NCBI RefSeq assembly: GCF_015594625.1
Contig: NZ_JADNRQ010000009.1
Location: forward strand, 1 to 64,000
Length of the DNA stretch: 64,000 nt
Direction: 5' to 3'
DNA from: Desulfallas sp. Bu1-1
GTDB taxonomy: Bacteria > Bacillota > Desulfotomaculia > Desulfotomaculales > Desulfallaceae
Shown: in pieces, positions 25,387 through 33,950 of the stretch
How the letters are laid out: every line of letters starts with the position of its first letter
How positions within the stretch are numbered: position 1 is the stretch's first letter
Position numbers and translations under genes: made by a program
The notes under the pieces: model-generated
What the model saw: only the letters and a program-made list of their open reading frames with translations
What the model was told of the DNA's origin: nothing
The model's database searches: none

Positions 25387-25454
25387 ATACAACTGGTAAA
25401 ATTGGTTGCACTTTAATGTTAATAGTTAATAGCTGTTTTTTAGGGGATGATTTT

Positions 25455-26141
25455 ATGAAAATTACCTTCCTGGGCCATGCCGGTTTTTTGCTGGCGGGTG
25501 AAATGAATATTCTGATTGATCCGTTTTTAACCGGCAATCCCGTAGCAACAGTAACACCCGATGAATTAACCGCCGACCTGATCTTTGTTTCGCACGGGCA
25601 TGGAGACCACCTGGGTGACGCGATCAGTCTGGCCAAGAAAACAGGAGCCACGATCGTTTCGGTGTTTGAAATCGCCACTTACTGCAGTAAATATGGAGTA
25701 CAGACTCATCCAATGCATATTGGCGGAAGCAATCGTTTCGGTCCGGTTATGGTTAAGCTGACCCCGGCATTACACGGCAGTGGGTTACCGGCCGGAGACG
25801 GCTCAATCCAGTACCTGGGGAACCCGTGCGGCTTTATATTTACCCTGGATGGAAAAACAATCTATCATTCCGGGGACACGGGGCTGTTCGGCGATATGGA
25901 GTTAATCGGCAAACGCAACCCCGTTGACCTGGCCATGCTACCAATCGGGGATAATTTTACCATGGGCATGGAAGATGCGCTGGAAGCGGTAAAATTAATT
26001 AAGCCCAACGTGGTCATACCCATGCATTACAATACATGGCCTGTTATTGCCCAGAACCCCCGTGAATTCAAAGAGAACGTGGAGAAAGAGACCCCGGCCC
26101 GCGTAATTATATTGGAACCCGGAGAAAGCTATGAATTATAA
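25455..26141 (+). CDS. UPF0173 metallo-beta-lactamase-fold hydrolase
   Basis: This 228-residue protein has the MBL metal motif SHGHGDHLGD at about residue 50, TPALHGSG, YHSGDTGLFGDM and PMHYNTWP, the order found in the UPF0173 (YtkL) family. It probably binds two metal ions and hydrolyses an unknown ester or nucleotide substrate. The ATG at 25455 follows AGGGGATG. It overlaps the next small gene by 11 bases. Confidence 0.87.
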   Translation: MKITFLGHAGFLLAGEMNILIDPFLTGNPVATVTPDELTADLIFVSHGHGDHLGDAISLAKKTGATIVSVFEIATYCSKYGVQTHPMHIGGSNRFGPVMVKLTPALHGSGLPAGDGSIQYLGNPCGFIFTLDGKTIYHSGDTGLFGDMELIGKRNPVDLAMLPIGDNFTMGMEDALEAVKLIKPNVVIPMHYNTWPVIAQNPREFKENVEKETPARVIILEPGESYEL

Positions 26142-26406
26142 CACCGGCAATTTTAACGGCGTGCCAGCCGTAAAAGCCGCCGAAGAGGTATTAAACCATC
26201 TTTCGCAGGCGGTGAATAAACTTAAAAAAGCGAGGGCCGGCGACTTGCCGGAAGTCTACGCCGCTTTTTTACACGGCCAGGCTTACGGTCTCGCCCTGGC
26301 CCTGCGCTTGCTCTACCCGGGGCCGGGCAATTGGGGGGAAAAGGCCGCTTTATTGGTTAGACCGGTGATTACGGAACATAAATGTGAATGCGAAGACAGC
26401 CATTAG
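26131..26406 (+). CDS. small unknown protein
   Basis: I do not recognise this 91-residue protein. It starts within the end of the UPF0173 gene behind CGGAGAAAG, so translation is probably coupled. It has a helical middle (AAEEVLNHLSQAVNKLKKA) and ends with Cys-Glu-Cys. Its last four bases overlap the convergent gene on the other strand. Confidence 0.6.
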   Translation: MNYNTGNFNGVPAVKAAEEVLNHLSQAVNKLKKARAGDLPEVYAAFLHGQAYGLALALRLLYPGPGNWGEKAALLVRPVITEHKCECEDSH

Positions 26407-27197
26407 TTACCGGGACTAATTACTTCATCGGGAATATATATATCCTTGAAGGGTAAAGATTTTGTTGATCGCAGGACCCGGCCCGTGCGAACAAAAGTGG
26501 GCCTGTTGTTTTGGTTACGCAAACCAGTCCGGTAGACCACAACGGAAATGTCATACGCGTTTACCATTCGATGAATACCGGGCACTAATACACGCAGATC
26601 AAGCCCGTGTTCTACAGCGTTGTTTTTATCTTCAACATGCAGATAAATTACGCGCCTGGACTGATTTTGGCCACCGGCAGTTTCCAGATGAACGGCCGGT
26701 GGCTTTTGTTCTTCATTCTCCAACGATTTCGGATCCAGGTTCAAACAACTGACCAGAATATTTTTGTCCCGAAGTTTAAAACCATTACCAGCGAATATAA
26801 CTCCAAACCCGCGTCTTAAGTAACCCGAGGCAAGACCCAGTTCACATATGGCCCGCGTTGGCTGATCAGCCAGCTTAAGCTCCGTGATTTTTTCCGCCAG
26901 GCCCGGACAATCCCGTAATATTGCGAGATCCGCTCCGATAACGGCGGCGAACAAAGAATGAGGTCCCGGATAATCCCTCCCGCTCATTTCGGCAAACGCC
27001 AATTCCTCTTGTGCCCGGTACCAAAGATAGGCCACAGGAGCAACCCCGACCCCACCAGTACCAATACCGCAACCGAAACTCACCTTTCCACCGTGCGCTT
27101 TCTTTATTGATTTTAAGTTTTCTTTTAGCCACGGCACGCCCAGGGCGGATTCCAGGTGTTCCACCGCCCGGCGAATGTTAATTAATCTTTCATCCAT
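26403..27197 (-). CDS. unknown protein, about 264 residues
   Basis: No family was recognised. It starts at the ATG 27197, seven bases after GGGAGG. It is mostly soluble, with a glycine-rich GCGIGTGGVGVAP segment near residue 45, a SGRDYPGPHSLFAAVIGADLAI region and a basic C-terminal third (RTGLRNQNNRPTF). The glycine-rich loop might bind a nucleotide or cofactor, but no standard motif is present. It ends against the convergent small gene, with no room for a terminator. Confidence 0.65.
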   Translation of the reverse strand: MDERLINIRRAVEHLESALGVPWLKENLKSIKKAHGGKVSFGCGIGTGGVGVAPVAYLWYRAQEELAFAEMSGRDYPGPHSLFAAVIGADLAILRDCPGLAEKITELKLADQPTRAICELGLASGYLRRGFGVIFAGNGFKLRDKNILVSCLNLDPKSLENEEQKPPAVHLETAGGQNQSRRVIYLHVEDKNNAVEHGLDLRVLVPGIHRMVNAYDISVVVYRTGLRNQNNRPTFVRTGRVLRSTKSLPFKDIYIPDEVISPGN

Positions 27198-27212
27198 TTT
27201 CCATCCTCCCAA

Positions 27213-27855
27213 CAGTTAGGTGAAGGAAAAAACAGCACGTTAAAAGAATACTTGTTAAAAAACACATGGGGATTTAATAATACTGACTAGATTTCGCTGC
27301 AAAAACCGGTACTTGTATCAGGCGCTCCGGCGGTATCAATCGTTCGTTTCACAATTTTACTCTTGAGACCGGTAAAACTTGTAGTTAACGCTTGCAACTT
27401 ACTGCCTAACTACTTCTTCACGCCCTAAGGGGTCATGTCTTTTGGGATATGACGGGCTAGGGACCGCATCCAGTGCTCCACTCACTCCAGAAATCCGCCG
27501 GATCGCCTGCCACTGTGGTGTTTTTGCAGTTAAATCTGACTTTAATTACTCGCGATAATATCCGCCTGGCCCTGTCAATATTCGCCGTGTAAAACTCCAC
27601 ACCTGTCGATCTTTGTTTTTTTACCATCTTTTCAAACATTTCTTTAGTAACGATTATCCCGGTTTCATTCAGTGCGGGAATTTTTGACCGTCCTTTGAAA
27701 CATGGCCCAAAATAAATAAACGGTTCATAAACAATTTTAAATAGTAAACTGCAGTTTGTGACTGCTGAAAAGCAAAACTTGCAGGAACAATAATACAGGA
27801 CAGGCTAAAAAGCAATGAAAAACCAGCCGGAAAAGTTAAAGCGGGAAGTGAGATT
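27213..27855. other. 643-base interval between the unknown gene and dinG
   Basis: Most of 27213-27456 shows no coding signal; an imperfect inverted repeat (GTCATGTC / GGATATGAC) lies at 27434-27455. The minus strand carries an open frame at 27457-27804 (listed separately). The last 50 bases hold the dinG ribosome binding site. Confidence 0.45.
27457..27804 (-). pseudogene. orphan minus-strand reading frame, possible gene remnant
   Basis: The frame is open for 115 codons. The part after 27681 looks protein-like (ALNETGIIVTKEMFEKM, then EFYTANIDRARRILSRVIK, ending AGDPADFWSEW). The first ATG is at 27639 and would give 60 residues without a ribosome binding site; an ATT at 27681 lies behind AAGGA. 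The upstream third is Cys- and Phe-rich and less convincing. It may be the tail of a decayed gene. No family was recognised. Confidence 0.35.
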
Positions 27856-30645
27856 TTGCGAGACTTTATCGTCTGTGACCTGGAAACCACGGGGTTTATC
27901 CCCGGCAAAGATAAAATTATGGAAATCGCTCTGATTAAAGTTGTGAACGGCATTATTGTGGACAAATTTTATTCTTTAATCAACCCCGAATGCAAGATCC
28001 CCCTCAGGATAAAAAGGTTAACCGGAATCAACGAAGCGGAACTTTTTAGCAGTCCAACCCTGCAACAGGTATTCCCTCATTTGTCCGGCTTCATGCTTAA
28101 AGTTCCGCTGGTCGGTCACAATATTGGCTTTGACCGTTCTTTTCTGGAGGCTTCCCTTGATTGTCGTTTACCATTCACGGATTTTTTAGATACCCTGGAG
28201 CTTGCGCGCATTATAACGCCTGAGCTGCCCGGGCACAGTCTCGGCAGCCTGTCCAACAGCTTGCGGTTGAACCACCGGCCTCAACACCGGGCGCTGGATG
28301 ACGCTTTGGCCACCGCGGAATTGTTATTTACCTTATTAAGCGAGGTGTCCCTTTTGAGATTGGAGGTTCTATTTCATCTATCATCCTTACTAAAGGCGGG
28401 TAAGTCCCCCTGGGCCAAAATATTGGAAGACTTAATTAAGAAAAAGATGCAGCACTTTGCCGCGGATAAGATTTCCGGCAAGGTTCCAATCAGGGAACCC
28501 GCAAAAGATCATCACCGGCAAGCAGGGACCGCCTCCCCAAAATCCAATCATAATGATTTAACGGTGGATTTTCTACTGGGACCAGATAGCCCACTTTCCC
28601 GGGTATGGCCCAATTACCAGTTCCGCCGGGAACAGGTTGCAATGGCCCGGGCGGTTAATCAATCTTTACATAAGCAAAAGATTCTATTGGCTGAAGCAGG
28701 CACGGGAACAGGTAAATCACTGGCATACTTATTACCCGCTCTGCTATGGTCTTGTAAAAATCACCAACGGACTCTTATTGCAACCAATACGATTAATTTG
28801 CAGGAACAAATCTGGCAAAAAGATATCCCGTTATTGCAAAAAGCCCTGGATTTTCCATTCCGGGCCGCGCTGCTCAAAGGCCGGCAAAACTATATTTGTC
28901 TGCGTCGTTTTTTCCATCTCCTTTCCCAGGCCGGCAACCTGGCGCCGGAGGAAGCCATGCTCATGGCCCGGACCCTGGTCTGGTTGCAAAAAACCGATAC
29001 CGGTGACAGGGCCGAGTTGGCTCTTTTCGGCCAGGATAACGAAACCTGGTTGCAAATGTGTTCCGACAGTGAATCATGCCTGGGAAGCGGCTGCGGTTGG
29101 TTCAACCGTTATTGTTTTGTCTCACGGGCCAGATGGAAGGCGGAGAATTCGGAACTGGTAATTATTAATCATTCGCTGCTTTTTTCTAATATTGCATCGG
29201 ATTATAAATTACTTCCGCCCCATGGTGCACTGGTAATCGACGAAGCTCATCATATCGTGGAAACAGCCACCCGGCACCTGGGAATAAAGGTCTCCGGCAA
29301 ACATATTATGCAATGGCTTTCCATAGCGGGTAAAACCATCAGAAGATTAAGCGAACTCCGCCCGCCGCAACGCGATCCGGGCTGGCCCGCCGCCCTTAAG
29401 CAAGGTGAACAATCAAGACATAAATTAACAGAGCATGTCAAAACTTTTTTTAGATGCTTAATCGATTCCTGTATTAAACACCAGAAGAAAACGCCAGGCT
29501 ACAATACAAGTAAAATTCGTTTACATCGTGAAAAAGAGATCATCAAATCAATAGAAGCCGATTACCAAAACATGCTCTATTACCTGCGTGATTTTAATGC
29601 CTGCTTAAAGAATATCGCCAAGTGGGTTGACACATGGTCCGCTGTTGACATGTCCTGGGACAAAACGACACATGATCTTGGGGCTATTATTGAAACCGGC
29701 TCCGCTTTTCTCGCGGACCTTACGTTTATAATGGAAAACCCCCCGGAAAACTATGTGTGTTGGATTGAAATATTTGAGTACGACACCGTCCCGGGGGAGA
29801 ACTGTGTTTTGAACGCCACCCCCATTGACGTCAGCGAATTATTATGTAAACGGTTATTCGATACAACCCGAGCGATTATCCTGACATCCGCCACGATGAC
29901 CGTGGATAACAACTTTGAATATTACATTAAACAATGCGGTCTTGACCGGTTGCCCGCCGGCGTGACAGAAACTCTAATCGTGGAATCACCCTTTAATTAT
30001 GAAGACCAGTGCCTTTTGTGCATACCGGACGATATTCCTTTATTCGGCGAAACCAGCGGAGAACATTATATAAACGCGCTGGTGGATACGATATTTAAAC
30101 TGGTACTGGACGCAGGTGGAAGGACACTGGTACTGTTTACATCGCATAAACTATTGCGAGATGTTTATTACAAAGTTAAACCGTTGTTTGACGAAGTAGA
30201 TATTTGCCTGCTGGGCCATAATTTAGACGGGGGACGCTCAAAGCTAGTGGAAGAGTTCTCCCGGGGTGAGCGCTGCGTGTTATTCGGCTCCTCCAGTTTC
30301 TGGGAAGGGGTGGATATCCCCGGTGATACCCTGGTACAGGTGATTATCGTTAAACTGCCTTTTGCTCCACCGAATGACCCGGTGTTCGAAGCTAGAAATG
30401 AAAAAATTATTACCTCGGGCTTAAACGGTTTTTATGAATTAAGCTTGCCTAATGCGGTCATCCGGTTTAAACAAGGTTTCGGGAGGTTGATTAGGGGCGA
30501 AAAGGACCGGGGGGCGGTAATAGTCCTTGACAGGCGCATTACTAAAAAGCAATATGGAAGGATTTTTTTAAATTCGTTGCCGGTAAAATCCTATCTCCAC
30601 GGGGATGTGGAATTGATCAAGAAAAAACTTACAAGTTGGATTTAA
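27856..30645 (+). CDS. dinG: DinG-family helicase with N-terminal exonuclease domain
   Basis: This 929-residue protein joins a DnaQ-like 3'-5' exonuclease (FIVCDLETTGFIPG, VGHNIGFDRSFLE, HRALDDALATAELL; residues 1-170) to a superfamily 2 helicase: motif I EAGTGTGKSLAYLLP, ALVIDEAHH as DEAH box, LTSATMTVDN and a C-terminal GRLIRGEKDRG. This is the Firmicute DinG arrangement. The Cys motif around CSDSESCLGSGCGWFNRYC may be a relic of the Fe-S region of XPD-like helicases. It probably acts in DNA repair. TTG start behind GGAAGTGAG. Confidence 0.92.
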   Translation: MRDFIVCDLETTGFIPGKDKIMEIALIKVVNGIIVDKFYSLINPECKIPLRIKRLTGINEAELFSSPTLQQVFPHLSGFMLKVPLVGHNIGFDRSFLEASLDCRLPFTDFLDTLELARIITPELPGHSLGSLSNSLRLNHRPQHRALDDALATAELLFTLLSEVSLLRLEVLFHLSSLLKAGKSPWAKILEDLIKKKMQHFAADKISGKVPIREPAKDHHRQAGTASPKSNHNDLTVDFLLGPDSPLSRVWPNYQFRREQVAMARAVNQSLHKQKILLAEAGTGTGKSLAYLLPALLWSCKNHQRTLIATNTINLQEQIWQKDIPLLQKALDFPFRAALLKGRQNYICLRRFFHLLSQAGNLAPEEAMLMARTLVWLQKTDTGDRAELALFGQDNETWLQMCSDSESCLGSGCGWFNRYCFVSRARWKAENSELVIINHSLLFSNIASDYKLLPPHGALVIDEAHHIVETATRHLGIKVSGKHIMQWLSIAGKTIRRLSELRPPQRDPGWPAALKQGEQSRHKLTEHVKTFFRCLIDSCIKHQKKTPGYNTSKIRLHREKEIIKSIEADYQNMLYYLRDFNACLKNIAKWVDTWSAVDMSWDKTTHDLGAIIETGSAFLADLTFIMENPPENYVCWIEIFEYDTVPGENCVLNATPIDVSELLCKRLFDTTRAIILTSATMTVDNNFEYYIKQCGLDRLPAGVTETLIVESPFNYEDQCLLCIPDDIPLFGETSGEHYINALVDTIFKLVLDAGGRTLVLFTSHKLLRDVYYKVKPLFDEVDICLLGHNLDGGRSKLVEEFSRGERCVLFGSSSFWEGVDIPGDTLVQVIIVKLPFAPPNDPVFEARNEKIITSGLNGFYELSLPNAVIRFKQGFGRLIRGEKDRGAVIVLDRRITKKQYGRIFLNSLPVKSYLHGDVELIKKKLTSWI

Positions 30646-30711
30646 AAGGCACATCCGTGCCATCGATTCAATAATATATATAATAAAAAACAACGAAGGA
30701 GAGTGAAAGTT

Positions 30712-30777
30712 TTGCGGGTATACTTCGTTCGTCTTCCTTCATTTTTGCGCAACTGGTTGTTAAAAGTATGGAAATAA
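30712..30777 (+). CDS. spoVM: SpoVM-like 21-residue sporulation peptide
   Basis: This tiny gene (TTG start) encodes a 21-residue amphipathic peptide with the pattern Met-basic-x-Tyr-x-x-basic-Leu-Pro-x-Phe-Leu. The B. subtilis SpoVM peptide (26 residues) has the same arrangement, with proline at position 9. SpoVM recognises the convex forespore membrane and anchors SpoIVA for coat assembly. GAAGGAGAG lies eight bases before the start, and a strong terminator follows eight bases after the stop, which supports a real, separately transcribed gene. It is five residues shorter than the B. subtilis peptide. Confidence 0.75.
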   Translation: MRVYFVRLPSFLRNWLLKVWK

Positions 30778-30784
30778 ACGGGAG

Positions 30785-30810
30785 AGCAGGCTGCTGTAGC
30801 CTGCTTTTTT
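30785..30810 (+). terminator. terminator after the spoVM-like gene
   Basis: AGCAGGC (30785-30791) pairs with GCCTGCT (30799-30805), followed by TTTTTATTT. Confidence 0.85.
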
Positions 30811-30927
30811 ATTTGCGATACGCTCTTTGTAAAAAACGATTTGTGGTATAGTGCATTACAAATTGCAATTGCTTTTAAACTGCATATAATAAATAAACAT
30901 ATACTTTAAACCGGAGGCATGTGATTA

Positions 30928-31020
30928 ATGCCTGGAAAGACCCTTAATCGTTTTTTCTGCGGGTTGATTATGTTAGGCATAGGAATAATCTTGCTTGTCT
31001 GCTCATTTTTCATCAAGTAA
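30928..31020 (+). CDS. 30-residue single-pass membrane peptide
   Basis: This short frame has a basic N-terminus (MPGKTLNRFFCG) and one hydrophobic segment (LIMLGIGIILLVCSFF), ending in Ile-Lys. GGAGG precedes it by ten bases, slightly far. A promoter-like TATAGT lies near 30847. No family was recognised. Small membrane peptides of this size are common in spore formers. Confidence 0.5.
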   Translation: MPGKTLNRFFCGLIMLGIGIILLVCSFFIK

Positions 31021-31054
31021 GAAAAAGCCGCTTCCGCCGTTTATTCGTAAATAG

Positions 31055-31456
31055 TTATTTAGATAACCCGACCCCCAAAACACCACCAACGGCCCCGGCC
31101 ATTAGAGAGAAAAATCCTTTTTGTAACAGCATTATGGATGTTACACCCATGTGAAGAAAGGCTTTTGCTATCAACAAGCCCAGTACAATAAATAATAAAG
31201 CCACAGCTATACCATGCAAAAGTCCCTTACAACCCGCTTCCCGGGCGGCAAAAACGCTACCGAGAAAGATACTTAAATAAAATAACGAGGTAGCAGTTAC
31301 AGGCAGTGTTTTTTCCGTCAGCGACGTGACATGGTAAAAAATGCCCGATATTGTGCAACCTAAAATGGTAATTATCAGAGCCGCAATTACGCCTTTAAAT
31401 ACCGCGTTAAGTTTAAAAGAGAAATAACCTGATTTTTCCTCTCTCAGGGGCGTCAT
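31055..31456 (-). CDS. TIGR04086/YrzE-type membrane protein
   Basis: This 133-residue integral membrane protein has four hydrophobic segments. The GVIAALIITILGCTISGI, FLGSVFAAREAG and GAVGGVLGVG stretches resemble the TIGR04086 family found in spore-forming Firmicutes. Its function is unknown. GGAGGTGGG precedes the ATG. The next gene upstream on the minus strand (47 codons) has its own terminator, so this one is probably transcribed separately. Confidence 0.72.
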   Translation of the reverse strand: MTPLREEKSGYFSFKLNAVFKGVIAALIITILGCTISGIFYHVTSLTEKTLPVTATSLFYLSIFLGSVFAAREAGCKGLLHGIAVALLFIVLGLLIAKAFLHMGVTSIMLLQKGFFSLMAGAVGGVLGVGLSK

Positions 31457-31521
31457 GATCCCACCTCCATGTTTTTAAAATAATTACTATGTCCATTTCG
31501 CCAAAGTATACCAACATTAAT

Positions 31522-31550
31522 AAAAAAACCGGCTTATTTACCGGTTTTTT
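31522..31550 (-). terminator. bidirectional terminator overlapping the 47-codon gene
   Basis: AACCGG and CCGGTT pair around an eight-base loop that contains the stop codon of the minus-strand small gene. Runs of A and T flank both sides, so it can work in either direction. Confidence 0.8.
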
Positions 31551-31677
31551 CTTCAACATGGTTGGTAAAATCATGTTCCCACCGCCCGTCAAGATTAATT
31601 AACGGCGCAGAGCCCGTAGGCTCTCCTACGAAGGCGTCTCCGCGCGCCCTGGATGGCCTGGTTTGTTTTTTTTTCAT
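31534..31677 (-). CDS. 47-residue unknown protein
   Basis: The ATG at 31677 follows GGAGGAG at good spacing and opens a 47-residue basic, soluble peptide (MKKKQTRPSRARGDAF, then GSAPLINLDGRWEHDFTNH). Its TAA stop lies inside the loop of the terminator that ends the transcript, an economical layout typical of small single genes. TATAAT occurs on the minus strand at 31707-31712. No family was recognised. The basic start could bind nucleic acid or membrane. Confidence 0.6.
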   Translation of the reverse strand: MKKKQTRPSRARGDAFVGEPTGSAPLINLDGRWEHDFTNHVEEKTGK

Positions 31678-31901
31678 CTTTTTTCTCCTCCGTTTTTAGA
31701 GAAAAATTATATATTATTCTTGTTTAATAATCTCATTTTTAAGGTAAAAAAATACTGAAACATTTAGTCACGGTTTCTTTTTTTTGTTTTTAATGCCCAA
31801 TGTTTAATATATTTATATTTAAATGGATTCATTGGCAGGATATGGAATATTTCAGGTCGAATATATTTAAACCAAACCTGCTTTAAAAGGAGAGTGGTTT
31901 G

Positions 31902-32990
31902 GTGGAAAAGATAATTAGCAAAGCTTCAGTGATAAGAGGTAGCGCCGTGGCACTATTTGTCCTGGCTTTGGCTATCGAGACGCTGGGTTCGGAAAACCAT
32001 GCCCTGAACCTGATTAAAAAAGCTATGGATAAATTCCCACAAAACCGCACATTGCATTTGCACGCCAGCCGTTTATACCTGAAAAAGGGACAGGTGGATA
32101 GTGCCGTAATACATTGGAAAAAAGCAGTCGGATCTGAAAATATCGGCAGTTTTCTATACTGGCTGGACAATTCTCAAAAACATTTCTTGTTGTCCGGAAG
32201 ATCAAACCAAATCAACGAGGAATTGAATGGCCCGGACAAACTTTCTGGGACTATCCGCAAATGGCCGGTTAAACAGCAGCCGTTAAACGACATGGGCCTG
32301 AGTTTGCTGGAGAGGGGATACGTTAGCGAAGCCCTGCAGGTATTTTTAAAGGACCTGCAGAAAGGGAAGGAAGATCCGTCTTTGTTGTTTAATATTGGTC
32401 TTTCCTTCAGCAAGTTGAACAGACACGAGGAAGCGCTGGAATACTATGAAAGGGCACAAAGCATGGGTTTAAACAACCCGGGATTATTAAACAACAAAGG
32501 GTACAGTTTATTTAGCATGGGCCGGTTTGAAGAGGCCCTGACGTGTTATGAATTAGCAAGAGGCTTAGCCCCTAACGATTACATAATTTTAAACAACCTG
32601 GCGGCATGCTATTTAAAAAATAACCAACTGGACCGGGCCGAAAACTGCTTTAACGCCGCCGTAAAAAACAATCCCGGGGATGCAACGCTGGAAAATAACC
32701 TGGCTATGTGTCTGGAAACGATGGGTAAAACCAGGGAAGCAATCAACCATTATGATAAAGCTTTATTTATGGCAAAAAACATTAAGGTCAAAAAGAAAAT
32801 CCTGTTTAATAAAATTATCTGCTTGATCAAATTAAAAAGTTACCACGAAGCGCTTGCTGCTTGCGACAGTATGCCGCATGATGATTCGGAATTTGAAATT
32901 TGGGGGATGCGGGCGGAATTGCTTAATGAATTAGGCCGAATTGAAGAGGCGGCAGAAAGTTATCGAAAAGCGATGGGCTTGACCGGTTAA
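31902..32990 (+). CDS. TPR-repeat protein
   Basis: This protein of about 362 residues has a hydrophobic stretch at residues 12-26 and then tandem tetratricopeptide repeats, clearest in DPSLLFNIGLSFSKLNRHEE, NPGLLNNKGYSLFSMGRFEE, DYIILNNLAACYLKNNQLDR and DATLENNLAMCLETMGKTRE. TPR proteins act as scaffolds; no partner can be named. TTG at 31899 and GTG at 31902 are adjacent; the second has the better spacing from AAAGGAGAG. A terminator follows. Confidence 0.85.
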   Translation: MEKIISKASVIRGSAVALFVLALAIETLGSENHALNLIKKAMDKFPQNRTLHLHASRLYLKKGQVDSAVIHWKKAVGSENIGSFLYWLDNSQKHFLLSGRSNQINEELNGPDKLSGTIRKWPVKQQPLNDMGLSLLERGYVSEALQVFLKDLQKGKEDPSLLFNIGLSFSKLNRHEEALEYYERAQSMGLNNPGLLNNKGYSLFSMGRFEEALTCYELARGLAPNDYIILNNLAACYLKNNQLDRAENCFNAAVKNNPGDATLENNLAMCLETMGKTREAINHYDKALFMAKNIKVKKKILFNKIICLIKLKSYHEALAACDSMPHDDSEFEIWGMRAELLNELGRIEEAAESYRKAMGLTG

Positions 32991-32995
32991 CCAAC

Positions 32996-33020
32996 GGGCG
33001 CAAATGTGCCCATTTTTTTA
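32996..33020 (+). terminator. terminator after the TPR gene
   Basis: GGGCGCA pairs with TGTGCCC (32996-33011), followed by ATTTTTTTATTT. Confidence 0.75.
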
Positions 33021-33167
33021 TTTACAAAAGCAGGACGAGCGCGAAAAAAGAAGAAGTATTTTAAATTACGAGTTAATAGTTATAATAAAATCCGGATCAT
33101 CCCTCAGACGCCGGACACACATGATGATGAAATTGCTCACAACATTTATGAAGGGAGAGAAGAAACC

Positions 33168-33728
33168 ATGGTAGACCTGGACAAAATTGAAGTTGCCGTA
33201 CGCATGATTCTTGAAGCCATTGGAGAGGACCCCGACAGGGAGGGTCTGAGGGAAACACCGGCCCGGGTTGCCAGGATGTATCAAGAAATATTTTGCGGCC
33301 TCTGGGATGATCCTGAAATGCACTTGCAAAAGATGTTTTCTGAGGAACACGAGGAAATGGTTCTGGTAAAAGACATCCCAATTTATTCCATGTGTGAACA
33401 CCACCTGTTGCCCTTTTACGGGAAGGCCCATGTTGCTTATATCCCCCGCAAAGGTAACGTCACGGGCCTATCCAAGTTGGCCAGAGTGGTGGAGGGATTT
33501 GCCAAGAGACCTCAATTACAGGAAAGGTTAACTACGCAGATAGCGGATACAATAATGAAAAAACTTAATCCTCACGGCGTGCTTGTTGTCATTGAAGCGG
33601 AGCACATGTGCATGACCTTGCGAGGTGTTCGAAAACCCGGTTCGAAAACGATTACTTCGGCGGTACGCGGGCAATTCCAGCGTAGCGAGGCTACAAGGGC
33701 AGAAGCATTTTCATTAATAGGAAAATGA
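33168..33728 (+). CDS. folE: GTP cyclohydrolase I
   Basis: This 186-residue enzyme converts GTP to dihydroneopterin triphosphate at the start of folate synthesis. It shows [14 protein letters not shown], the zinc and catalytic segment [28 protein letters not shown] and the C-terminal [13 protein letters not shown]. The ATG at 33168 follows GAAGGGAGAG; the frame runs open upstream to 33006 but lies after a terminator and lacks family similarity. A YpmA-like gene and surE follow at short distances. Confidence 0.95.
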   Translation: MVDLDKIEVAVRMILEAIGEDPDREGLRETPARVARMYQEIFCGLWDDPEMHLQKMFSEEHEEMVLVKDIPIYSMCEHHLLPFYGKAHVAYIPRKGNVTGLSKLARVVEGFAKRPQLQERLTTQIADTIMKKLNPHGVLVVIEAEHMCMTLRGVRKPGSKTITSAVRGQFQRSEATRAEAFSLIGK

Positions 33729-33745
33729 TCGGGAGGGAATTCTAG

Positions 33746-33931
33746 TTGAATCATGATAATTTTCCGCAAGGTAAACTTGAACTGATTGCTCATAAATCAT
33801 TCCCCGCTTATGAAGATATGTATAAAGTAGTGGATTTTCTTAATAAAAATTTAAAAGATAAAAAAATCATGTTCGGTCTTACGAAAAATGATAAAGAAAA
33901 CACTATGACCATATCAATTTACGAATTTTGA
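33746..33931 (+). CDS. YpmA-like DUF4264 protein
   Basis: This 61-residue protein resembles the DUF4264 (YpmA) family, with DMYKVVDFLNKNLKDKKIMFGL and a C-terminal TISIYEF. Function is unknown. The TTG start lies behind GGGAGGG. It sits 17 bases after folE and 19 before surE, so the three probably form one transcript. Confidence 0.75.
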   Translation: MNHDNFPQGKLELIAHKSFPAYEDMYKVVDFLNKNLKDKKIMFGLTKNDKENTMTISIYEF

Positions 33932-33950
33932 TTTCCCCTGGAGGAATGAA

